In this document: one piece after another, positions 51,705 through 59,603 of the stretch | How the letters are laid out: each line of letters opens with the position of its first letter | How positions within the stretch are numbered: position 1 is the first letter of the stretch | DNA from: UBA3824 sp017541145 | GTDB taxonomy: Bacteria > Bacteroidota > Bacteroidia > Bacteroidales > UBA3824 | NCBI GenBank assembly: GCA_947168365.1 | Contig: CAMVLO010000005.1 | Coordinates: 35,123 to 99,122, forward strand | DNA length: 64,000 nt | Direction of reading: 5' to 3' | The notes under the pieces: generated by a model | What the model was told of the DNA's origin: nothing | Databases searched by the model: none | What the model saw: only the letters and a program-made list of their open reading frames with translations | Position numbers and translations under genes: made by a program

Positions 51705-54197
51705 ATGTCTCAGAAATTTGCAGAAGTAATAGTACCTGTTTCATTACCTCAGCTTTTTACTTATACAATTCCTGAGACATCTCAATTTCTTTGCGATGTA
51801 GGAAGTCGAGTCGTAGTCTCGTTCGGTAAAAACAAATTATATTCAGGTGTTGTACATCGGATATTTGATGAGCCGCCACAGCAAAGTTTTGAGATAAAAG
51901 ATATAATTGAGGTTTTAGACAGTACTCCGATTATCAATACAATTCAACTTCGATTTTGGGATTGGATTGCAGCATATTATTTGTGTTCGGTTGGTGAAGT
52001 TTATCGGGCAGCTGTTCCGTCTTCTTTGAAATTGGAGTCGGAAACTGTAATTTACAGAACTTCAAAACCGATTGATTTTCAGGATCTCAGTCCTAAAGAA
52101 ATAAATTTTTTGGGTATATTCAACGACAAAGTTCAAGAGATAGAATTGTCGAAAGTTTCAAAATATACCGGTTTGAAAAATAATATTTCTTTGGTTAAGA
52201 ATCTTTTATCCAAAAATTATTTAGTCTCGGATAAGATAATTCAGGATAAATTTCAAGCGAAAACAGAAAAGTATATTGTACTTTCTGAAAATATTACAAA
52301 CGAAGAACAGTTAAGAAATATTTTCGACATTTTGGAGAAAAAAGCTCCGAAACAGTTGGAAGTATTTGTTTTTTATTTGTCGTATTCCGGTTATAAGATG
52401 TTGAATAACAATATCTTAAACCGTGGAGAATTGCCGAAAAAAGATATTTTGGCAAATTCAAAACTTTCTCCTTCTGCATTGAACGGCTTAATTCAAAAAA
52501 ATATTTTTGTAGAAGAAGAACGCGAAATTAGCCGTCTCAAACAATATGAAGGCGATATTGAATTGTATCATGAACTCTCTGAAACTCAACAAGATGCGTA
52601 TAACAAGATTCTTGAGCAATTCAATAAATTGAATACAGTTTTACTGTTTGGTGTTACAGGATGCGGCAAAACTGAAATTTATATTAAACTTATTGATAAA
52701 TACCTTTCACAAGGGAAGCAGGTACTTTATCTTTTGCCTGAAATAGTACTTACTTCTCAGATAATCAGAAGATTACAAAAAGTTTTCGGTAACAAAGTCG
52801 GAATCTATCATTCTAAGATTTCGGACATGGAACGTGCTGAAATTTGGAAAAATCTTTGTGATACTCAAAATCCTGATTCTTATAAACTCATAATAGGAGT
52901 GAGGTCGTCTATATTTCTGCCTTTCAGTAACTTAGGATTAATTATCGTAGACGAAGAACACGAAAATTCATATAAACAATTTGATCCTCAACCACGGTAC
53001 AATGCCCGCGATTTGTCGGTAGTTTTGGCAGGAATGCACGGCGCAAAAGTACTTTTGGGAAGTGCTACACCTTCGTTTGAATCCTATTTTAATGCTCAGA
53101 ACGGCAAATATGGATTAGTAGAAATTTACAACCGTTTTGGTTCGTCTCAAATGCCTGAGATTCAGGTAATTGATACTCGTCAAGCTGCAAGAAAAGGTTT
53201 GATGAGATCGTTGTTTTCTCAGAGTTTGTTAAAGTATATCGGTGATAATATCCAAAGTCATAAACAAACAATTTTGTTCAGAAATCGTCGAGGATTTTCG
53301 CCTTATGTGGAGTGCAATTCATGCGGTTGGATACCAAAATGTGAAAATTGTGATGTTACTTTAACATATCATAAACGGGAGAATCGTTTGGTTTGTCATC
53401 ATTGCGGTTATGCGATTGATATGCCGCACAAATGTTTTGCTTGTGGTGATAACAATCTGTCAACCAAAGGGTTTGGAACCGAGCAAGTGGAAGATGAAAT
53501 CAAAGTTTTTTTCCCGGATGCGAAAATTTCCAGACTTGATGCCGATGTTTCTACTTCGCGTAACAAGTTTGAACAGATAATTTACGAATTTGAACAAGGT
53601 TACATCGATATTTTGACCGGTACGCAGATGATTTCCAAGGGGTTTGATTTCAAAAATCTTACGCTGTGCGGAATTTTGAATGCTGATTCCATGTTGTTTT
53701 TCCCTGATTTCAGAGCTGAAGAACGGACATTTCAGCAGCTGACACAGGTGAGCGGAAGAACTGGACGTACCGAGGTAAGAGGCAAAGTTATAATACAATC
53801 CTCAAATCCTGAAAATCAGGTGTTTACCGATGTCGCTAACAACGATTACAAAGGTTTTTACAAGCGTTCGATGTCCGAAAGAAGTCGTTTTGCTTATCCG
53901 CCGTACACAAAACTTGTAAAAATTCAAGTAAAACACAAGGACGAACCGCTTGCAATGCGATCGGCTTTTTATCTTGCGAACTTGTTGCGGCAAACTTTCG
54001 GAGGCGGGGTTTTAGGACCGGAACCGCCTGTAATTTCTAAACTTCAGAATTTTTATATCCAAGAAATATTGTTGAAAATTAGCAAAAAATACTACGGATC
54101 TACTGCTAAAAAAATCATTATGGAGAATATTAACAGTACGAAAGCTGTGGCAGAAAAATCCGGATTGATAATCTCGGTGAATGTAGATCCGATGTAA
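51705..54197 (+). CDS. priA: Primosomal replication restart helicase PriA
   Basis: An 830-residue superfamily 2 helicase restarting stalled replication forks. The N-terminal 3'-end-binding domain begins FAEVIVPVSLPQLFTYTIPE; Walker A is LFGVTGCGKTEIY (about 313-325), Walker B VDEEH (about 420), and the zinc-binding region (about 535-590) has the expected paired cysteines CNSCGW, CENCDV, CHHCGY, CFACGD. Motifs V and VI, GTQMISKGFDF and QVSGRTGR, are intact. It is 28 bp after the OmpA gene and probably read from the same promoter. A weak A/T hairpin at 54198-54216 may end the unit. Confidence 0.95.
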   Translation: MSQKFAEVIVPVSLPQLFTYTIPETSQFLCDVGSRVVVSFGKNKLYSGVVHRIFDEPPQQSFEIKDIIEVLDSTPIINTIQLRFWDWIAAYYLCSVGEVYRAAVPSSLKLESETVIYRTSKPIDFQDLSPKEINFLGIFNDKVQEIELSKVSKYTGLKNNISLVKNLLSKNYLVSDKIIQDKFQAKTEKYIVLSENITNEEQLRNIFDILEKKAPKQLEVFVFYLSYSGYKMLNNNILNRGELPKKDILANSKLSPSALNGLIQKNIFVEEEREISRLKQYEGDIELYHELSETQQDAYNKILEQFNKLNTVLLFGVTGCGKTEIYIKLIDKYLSQGKQVLYLLPEIVLTSQIIRRLQKVFGNKVGIYHSKISDMERAEIWKNLCDTQNPDSYKLIIGVRSSIFLPFSNLGLIIVDEEHENSYKQFDPQPRYNARDLSVVLAGMHGAKVLLGSATPSFESYFNAQNGKYGLVEIYNRFGSSQMPEIQVIDTRQAARKGLMRSLFSQSLLKYIGDNIQSHKQTILFRNRRGFSPYVECNSCGWIPKCENCDVTLTYHKRENRLVCHHCGYAIDMPHKCFACGDNNLSTKGFGTEQVEDEIKVFFPDAKISRLDADVSTSRNKFEQIIYEFEQGYIDILTGTQMISKGFDFKNLTLCGILNADSMLFFPDFRAEERTFQQLTQVSGRTGRTEVRGKVIIQSSNPENQVFTDVANNDYKGFYKRSMSERSRFAYPPYTKLVKIQVKHKDEPLAMRSAFYLANLLRQTFGGGVLGPEPPVISKLQNFYIQEILLKISKKYYGSTAKKIIMENINSTKAVAEKSGLIISVNVDPM

Positions 54198-54216
54198 AAA
54201 AAACTGATAGTTTTTT
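54198..54216 (+). terminator. Weak A/T-rich terminator after priA
   Basis: AAAAAACT (54198-54205) pairs with AGTTTTTT (54209-54216) around a GAT loop; the right arm is also the T-run. No GC core, so low confidence. Confidence 0.4.
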
Positions 54217-54327
54217 CGTTTTTTGCTGTTGTCAGAAAATTTCAAGAATATACAATTTTTATATAAAAACTGTAAAACTATTCAATTTTTTGATAGTTAT
54301 TTAATTAAATTTTCATACACGATATAC

Positions 54328-54355
54328 TTGGATATTGAATTTTTTACTACTTTTG
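54328..54355 (+). promoter_or_regulatory. Promoter of the aminotransferase gene
   Basis: TTG (54328-54330), 17-base spacer, TACTTTTG (54348-54355), 32 bases before the ATG. Confidence 0.7.
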
Positions 54356-54387
54356 TCACAGAAAAATAACGAATAAAACATATCAAA

Positions 54388-55578
54388 ATGAGATTATCTT
54401 CAAGAATTAACAGAGTTGCTGAGTCTCAGACACTTGCAATGGGTCAGAAAAGCAATGAACTAAAAGAACAAGGTATTGACGTCATTAATTTTACAGTTGG
54501 TCAGCCTGATTATTTTACACCGGATAATATCAAGCAAGCTGCAAAAAAAGCTATTGATGACAACTTTTCTTTCTATTCTCCGGTTCCCGGTTTCAAGGAC
54601 GTTGTAAAAGCAGTACAAGCTAAATTTAAACGTGAAAACAATCTTGATTTCGCTGAAAATCAGATTCTTGTATCTACCGGTGGTAAACAGTGTCTTGCAA
54701 ATGTTTTCCAAGTACTTTTTCAAGAAGGCGACGAGGTGATTATTCCTGCTCCTTATTGGGTTAGTTACATCGAATTGGCTCATCTTTGCAACGCAACTCC
54801 TGTTGTGATTGAAGGAAAGGCAGAAAACAATTACAAAATCACTGCTGAACAGTTGGAAGCTGCTATCACTCCAAAAACTCACGGTTTTGTTCTCAACGCA
54901 CCGTCAAATCCTTCCGGCAGCATTTACACCAAAGAAGAATTGAAAGCAATGGCTGATGTTTTGGCTAAGTATCCTGAGGTTGCTGTTATCTCTGATGAGA
55001 TGTACGAACATCTTACTTACGACGGTAAACATGAAACAATCGGTCAGTTTGAAAATATTAAAAATCAGGCAATTATCGTAAACGGTATTTCTAAGGCTTA
55101 CGCAATGACCGGTTGGAGAATCGGTTATATGGGTGCGCCGGTAGAAATCGCAAAGGCTTGTAAAAAACTTCAGAGCCAAACTACTTCTGGTACATGTTCT
55201 ATCGCTCAAAAGGCTGCTGTTGAGGCGCTTAACGGCGATCAAACAAGTATTGAAGAACACAAGAAAGTTTTGATTAAAAGACGTGATGCAATGGTAGAAG
55301 GTTTGCGTTCTATTCCGGGCGTAAAACTCAATACTCCTCCTGCTACATTCTACACTTTCCCTGATGTAAGTGCTTATATCGGAAAGTCTTACAACGGCAA
55401 AAAAATCAACGATTCTTTTGAATTGGCTGATTTCTTGTTGAATGTGGCTCACGTTGCTACAGTTGCCGGAGCTGCTTTTGGTATCGATTCTTGTATCAGA
55501 TTGAGCTATGTAGTTGATGTTGACAGAATTAACGAAGGTATCAGCAGAATTAAAAAAGCTCTCGCTGAGTTGAAATAA
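54388..55578 (+). CDS. Class I/II aminotransferase, aspartate aminotransferase type
   Basis: A 396-residue fold-type I PLP aminotransferase, most like aspartate aminotransferase of the Ib subgroup. The PLP lysine is K236 (NGISKAYAMTGWRIGY); substrate and cofactor residues are seen in INFTVGQPDY, VLNAPSNPSGS and VISDEMYEH. It transfers the amino group between aspartate (or an aromatic/prephenate substrate) and 2-oxoglutarate. Single gene with its own promoter and terminator. Confidence 0.9.
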   Translation: MRLSSRINRVAESQTLAMGQKSNELKEQGIDVINFTVGQPDYFTPDNIKQAAKKAIDDNFSFYSPVPGFKDVVKAVQAKFKRENNLDFAENQILVSTGGKQCLANVFQVLFQEGDEVIIPAPYWVSYIELAHLCNATPVVIEGKAENNYKITAEQLEAAITPKTHGFVLNAPSNPSGSIYTKEELKAMADVLAKYPEVAVISDEMYEHLTYDGKHETIGQFENIKNQAIIVNGISKAYAMTGWRIGYMGAPVEIAKACKKLQSQTTSGTCSIAQKAAVEALNGDQTSIEEHKKVLIKRRDAMVEGLRSIPGVKLNTPPATFYTFPDVSAYIGKSYNGKKINDSFELADFLLNVAHVATVAGAAFGIDSCIRLSYVVDVDRINEGISRIKKALAELK

Positions 55579-55602
55579 TTCATGTTGTTATGATATTTTT
55601 AG

Positions 55603-55633
55603 GGCTGTCAGTTGAAAAATTGACAGCCTTTTT
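55603..55633 (+). terminator. Intrinsic terminator of the aminotransferase gene
   Basis: GGCTGTCA (55603-55610) pairs with TGACAGCC (55621-55628), followed by TTTTT. Confidence 0.88.
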
Positions 55634-55642
55634 CAATTAATT

Positions 55643-55673
55643 TTTGTCGGTTTTTCAATAATTGGTATTTTTG
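55643..55673 (+). promoter_or_regulatory. Promoter of the GroES-like gene
   Basis: TTTG (55643-55646), 19-base spacer, TATTTTTG (55666-55673), 25 bases before the ATG at 55699. Confidence 0.7.
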
Positions 55674-55698
55674 TACCAAAATTTTAGTGAAAATAAAT

Positions 55699-56082
55699 AT
55701 GACAATCAATTTAAAGGAAAAAGATTTAGAACAGCTTGTAATTATGGGAGATAAGGTTTTGATAAAACCGAAATTTCCACAAGAAAAAACACAATCAGGA
55801 TTGTTTTTGCCGCCGAGTGTTATCGATAGAGAGCAAGTTTCGTTGGGATATGTTATAAAAACCGGTCCGGGCTATCCGATTCCGGCAGTTAACGATTACG
55901 ACGAGCCGTGGAAAGATAAATCTGAAAATGTAAAATACGTACCGTTGCAAGCAAAACGTGGCGATTTGGCTGTTTTTCAACGTCAAAACTCAATAGAAAT
56001 TCAGTTTAATTCCGAGAAATATTACATCATTTCTGCCTCTGCAATTTTGATGTGCGTGAGGGACGAAGGTTTGTTGAAATAG
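55699..56082 (+). CDS. GroES-like cochaperone-family protein
   Basis: A 127-residue protein from ATG 55699 (MTINLKEKDLEQLVIMGDKV); a GTG at 55687 would add four residues. GDKVLIKPKF followed by TQSGLFLPP is the GroES opening strand and mobile-loop-like part; RGDLAVFQ and KYYIISASAILM are the last strands. It lacks the usual EKQVAEGTVVAVGPG core of GroES and has a longer insert (about 62-85), so it is the Bacteroidota-type second GroES-fold protein, not the main GroEL partner, whose groL gene is not here. Confidence 0.8.
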   Translation: MTINLKEKDLEQLVIMGDKVLIKPKFPQEKTQSGLFLPPSVIDREQVSLGYVIKTGPGYPIPAVNDYDEPWKDKSENVKYVPLQAKRGDLAVFQRQNSIEIQFNSEKYYIISASAILMCVRDEGLLK

Positions 56083-56100
56083 ATGTCAAAAAAAAAAATA

Positions 56101-56140
56101 AAAAAACGGTTGTCAGAATTGTTCCGACAGCCGTTTTTTT
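56101..56140 (+). terminator. Bidirectional terminator between GroES-like and purT
   Basis: AACGGTTGTCAGAA (56105-56118) pairs with TTCCGACAGCCGTT (56122-56135) with two mismatches; T-run to the right, long A-run to the left, so it serves both convergent genes. Confidence 0.88.
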
Positions 56141-56161
56141 ATGATATTTTATTTTGACATC

Positions 56162-57346
56162 TTACTTAACTTCTACCTTGATACATCCGGCCATTTGCTG
56201 AACTTTTTTTCTTGCTTCGTCTACCGAATTGGCTCTTGCTAACAATACAGCCATTCTGCGGTGACCTGAAATATATGGTTTGCCGAAAATTCTGATTGAA
56301 GTATCTTCCAAAGAAAGGGCGTCTTCTAAGCCGCTGAAGGTAATATCTTCGGTTTCGCCTTCTACTACAACCGCCTTGGATGCCGATGGTCCGTGAAATG
56401 CGATATTGGGTATTGGTAAACCGAGAATTGCTCTTGCATGAAGCGCAAATTCCGACAAATCTTGTGAAATCATTGTTACCATGCCGGTATCGTGAGGTCT
56501 TGGTGATACTTCGCTGAATATCACTTCGTCGCCTTGTACAAACATCTCAACACCGAAAATTCCGCGTCCGCCGAGTGCCGTTGTGATTTTTTCGGCAATT
56601 TGCTGAGCTTTTTTCAGTACAATCGGATTCATCGGTTGAGGTTGCCAAGATTCCTGATAATCACCGTCTTTCTGGTAGTGTCCGATTGGTTCGAGAAAAC
56701 TTGTACCGCCGATATGTCGTACAGTGAGCAATGTAATTTCATAATCGAATTTTACAAAACCTTCCACAATAACTTTACCTGCTCCTGCGCGTCCGCCTTC
56801 TTGTGCGATGTTCCATGAGTTTTTGATATCGGATTCGGATTTAATAACAGATTGACCGTGTCCGGACGAACTCATTATCGGTTTTACAACGCACGGAATT
56901 CCAATTTCTTTTACTGCGGCTTCAAACTCTTCTTCAGTTGCTGCGAATCTGTAAGGCGAAGTTTTGATGCCGAGTTGTTCTGCTGCAAGTCGTCTGATTC
57001 CTTCGCGGTTCATGGTCAGGAATGTGGCGTTTGCTGTCGGGATTACATTGTAACCTTCTTTTTCCAATTCCATAAGTGTCTTGGTTGCAATGGCTTCCAC
57101 TTCCGGAATTATGAAATTCGGTTTTTCGGTTGTGATTATTTCACGAAGTTTTTTGCCGTCGAGCATCGATACGATGTAATGTTTGTGTGCTACTTGCATT
57201 GCCGGTGCGTTAGGATATTTGTCGCACGCAATTACTTCTACGCCAAGTCTTTGAAGTTCTATTGCAATTTCTTTACCTAATTCGCCGGAACCCAAAAGAA
57301 TGGCTTTTTTACCTTTGGATTTGCCGATTGTGCCTATTTCCAACAT
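56162..57346 (-). CDS. purT: Formate-dependent phosphoribosylglycinamide formyltransferase
   Basis: A 394-residue ATP-grasp enzyme that makes formyl-GAR from GAR, formate and ATP in purine synthesis. N-terminal LLGSGELGKEIAIELQRLG, ATP-grasp parts VKPIMSSSGHGQSV and EVSPRPHDTGMVTMIS, and the C-terminal MAVLLARANSVDEAR region are typical and the length is normal. It is second in an operon after the SGNH esterase gene (25-bp gap), an uncommon pairing. Confidence 0.95.
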   Translation of the reverse strand: MLEIGTIGKSKGKKAILLGSGELGKEIAIELQRLGVEVIACDKYPNAPAMQVAHKHYIVSMLDGKKLREIITTEKPNFIIPEVEAIATKTLMELEKEGYNVIPTANATFLTMNREGIRRLAAEQLGIKTSPYRFAATEEEFEAAVKEIGIPCVVKPIMSSSGHGQSVIKSESDIKNSWNIAQEGGRAGAGKVIVEGFVKFDYEITLLTVRHIGGTSFLEPIGHYQKDGDYQESWQPQPMNPIVLKKAQQIAEKITTALGGRGIFGVEMFVQGDEVIFSEVSPRPHDTGMVTMISQDLSEFALHARAILGLPIPNIAFHGPSASKAVVVEGETEDITFSGLEDALSLEDTSIRIFGKPYISGHRRMAVLLARANSVDEARKKVQQMAGCIKVEVK

Positions 57347-57371
57347 GGTTATTTGATTGTTTATTAGTTAG

Positions 57372-59453
57372 TTATTTTAAAATCTTTTTCAATTCTTCTG
57401 CCCAAATCATGTAACCTTTTTCGGTGGGGTGAGTGTAATCACCGCAAATATCGCTGCTCAAGATTCCGTTTGGGTCAAGCATTTTGCTGCTTAAATCTAT
57501 GAGTGTGATATGATGTTTTTCCGCAAAAGTTTTGATTTTTTCGTTGGCTTGATTTATCAAAATTCTCCTCGGATTGTCGGGTTTTTCTTCGCGGGGAAAT
57601 ATTGACATCAGGATTATTTTCGCGTATGGCATTTTGCTTCTGACTTGTTTGCAAACCTCTGCCACGCCTTCGCAAATTTCGTCTGCCGTATTGATTCGTG
57701 CGTTTGGAGTATCAGAAGTATTGTTTGTACCGATATGAATTACAACGTATTCGGGATGCAGATTGTCAACTTCGCCGTGATTTAGCCGCCAAAGTACATT
57801 TTGAGTTCTGTCCCAACCAAAGCCGAGATTCAAAACGCGTTTGTCACCGAAAGCATAATCCCAAGCCTTCTGACCGTTTGGTTCGCGGGGTGTGCCGTCG
57901 TTCCAAACTAATGAAGGTTCGCCGCCCCAAAAATGTGTAATTGAATTGCCGATCAGTATTATTTCCGGGTCGATTTTATCTTTGATTTTCAATACTTTAT
58001 CGTGACGGTCATACCAGTTGTAGCAATCGTCTTCAAGTTTTGGAGTCGGAACAATTGCTGTATTTTGGGGAAATTTGCAGTGAGGTTTGTCTCCGAGAAT
58101 TTCGCAAACCCAAGGTTCCATTTTTTTGAGCCAAAGTTCTGCACCGAGTGGAGTAGGATGGAGGCAATCACCCATAAGTTCTTGATTGATAGAGCCGTCG
58201 TAATTTTTTAAAACATGATTGATGTCAACATAAAATACATTTTTGTTGTCAACAGTTTGCGATACAAGTTCGGAAGCGCGTTCCAAAATCATGCGGTGCG
58301 ACGTCGGCATTTTGCCATCGTAAGAGCCGGGAAAACAGCGCAATAGTATCACTTTGGCTGACGGCATTCGTTGTCGGCACATCCTTACGAGTTTGTGCAT
58401 TCCCAAAGCAAGTTCTGTGGCGGTGCATCTGTAAGGATAATTTGCGCGGTCGATATTGTTTGTACCAATCTCAATTACAACGAGTTTCGGTTTTTGAAAG
58501 TTGAAATCCAAATTTTCAAGTTCCCAAACTAAATTTTCTGTTCTGTATCCTGAAGTTCCGATATTTATCGCATTTCTGTCACCAAAAAACTTGTTCCAAA
58601 CAGGCTGATATTCAGTTTTTTCAAAATTGTGCGTAATCGAATTTCCTAGAAAAATTATGTCGTATTTGTTCTTTTTCAGATTTTCAGTGATTTTGTCGTG
58701 ACGTTGTTTGTCGTAACCCTTAACTGCTTTTTCTGCCGGATTTGGATTTTTTACAACTGTATTCGGCAGTGATTTTAGCAATTTTTGAAGTTCGTAAAAA
58801 TGATTTTCTTCGTAAGTATATGATTTTTTGGATTGGAAATTGCAGGGTAGAAATTTAGCAGTTCCGCCGTCAAAACCAACCCATGCAAGGTAAAATTCGT
58901 ATGCTGCGTTGTAACTTTCACGACTGAGTTTGGTGGTGTCAACACTAAGAAAAAGTCGCGAACCTGCGGGATTATACGGCGGAACAGCCAACGGATAGGC
59001 ATCTCCAAGTGCTTTAGTTTCAAGGTTTTGAGCGTTGGTAAGTACCAAGTTTTGCGGTAATTGTTTGTTGTCGAGATATTTGATGGCTTGAGCCGCATAA
59101 AGACAAGATTTTCCGTCGGCTGCTATCGACAATGAATGTAAATTCGGTTGTGATTTTGTATTAACTGCTGTTGCGGTATACTTGTCTTGCTGATTTTTTA
59201 AATTTAAATATTCTTTTTTTATGGAATTTACCAACAAACTGAAATCTTTTATGGTGTCGGTTTTATAATTGTAAACACAAACATCGTAGCCTAAAAGGTT
59301 GAGACTGTTTTTCATAGCCGTATGTTTGCCTTTTTCGCTTACGAGCAAAAATGTACCGCAACTGTGCTCTGCTTTGTAGATTTTCAGGTTTTGAGCAAAC
59401 GCGTTTACGATTGTTGTAACGGACAAAACTGTTAATAAAAGATATTTTTTCAT
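57372..59453 (-). CDS. Exported tandem SGNH/GDSL esterase
   Basis: A 693-residue exported protein from the ATG at 59453 (MKKYLLLTVLSVTTIVNAFA signal peptide); a longer start at 59480 adds nine residues before the signal and lies on the -7 element. After an N-terminal beta-rich domain of about 240 residues come two SGNH hydrolase domains: IFLGNSITHNFE ... VIEIGTNN ... DCLHPTPLG, and IILIGNSITHFW ... VIHIGTNNTSD ... DYTHPTEKG. Both keep the Ser, Gly, Asn and Asp-x-x-His residues, so both look active. PAF-acetylhydrolase-like in type; probably removes acetyl or acyl groups from glycans or lipids in the periplasm. Confidence 0.85.
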   Translation of the reverse strand: MKKYLLLTVLSVTTIVNAFAQNLKIYKAEHSCGTFLLVSEKGKHTAMKNSLNLLGYDVCVYNYKTDTIKDFSLLVNSIKKEYLNLKNQQDKYTATAVNTKSQPNLHSLSIAADGKSCLYAAQAIKYLDNKQLPQNLVLTNAQNLETKALGDAYPLAVPPYNPAGSRLFLSVDTTKLSRESYNAAYEFYLAWVGFDGGTAKFLPCNFQSKKSYTYEENHFYELQKLLKSLPNTVVKNPNPAEKAVKGYDKQRHDKITENLKKNKYDIIFLGNSITHNFEKTEYQPVWNKFFGDRNAINIGTSGYRTENLVWELENLDFNFQKPKLVVIEIGTNNIDRANYPYRCTATELALGMHKLVRMCRQRMPSAKVILLRCFPGSYDGKMPTSHRMILERASELVSQTVDNKNVFYVDINHVLKNYDGSINQELMGDCLHPTPLGAELWLKKMEPWVCEILGDKPHCKFPQNTAIVPTPKLEDDCYNWYDRHDKVLKIKDKIDPEIILIGNSITHFWGGEPSLVWNDGTPREPNGQKAWDYAFGDKRVLNLGFGWDRTQNVLWRLNHGEVDNLHPEYVVIHIGTNNTSDTPNARINTADEICEGVAEVCKQVRSKMPYAKIILMSIFPREEKPDNPRRILINQANEKIKTFAEKHHITLIDLSSKMLDPNGILSSDICGDYTHPTEKGYMIWAEELKKILK

Positions 59454-59477
59454 TGGTTTTACAATTGTTTTGTTGCA

Positions 59478-59485
59478 CAAAGATA
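59478..59485 (-). promoter_or_regulatory. Promoter -7 element of the SGNH-purT operon
   Basis: TATCTTTG on the minus strand, 24 bases before the ATG at 59453. Confidence 0.65.
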
Positions 59486-59521
59486 TAAAAATTATAATGA
59501 ATCTGTTTATTTTTTTGTTTT

Positions 59522-59529
59522 TATCTTTG
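59522..59529 (+). promoter_or_regulatory. Promoter -7 element of the MORN-caspase gene
   Basis: TATCTTTG on the plus strand, 74 bases before the ATG; divergent from the SGNH promoter 37 bases away. Confidence 0.6.
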
Positions 59530-59603
59530 TGATTACAATTTTTTTGTAAAACATCAGTTATGGAATTTAATTATAGATAAAAAATCAAAAACCAAAAAAT
59601 AAT

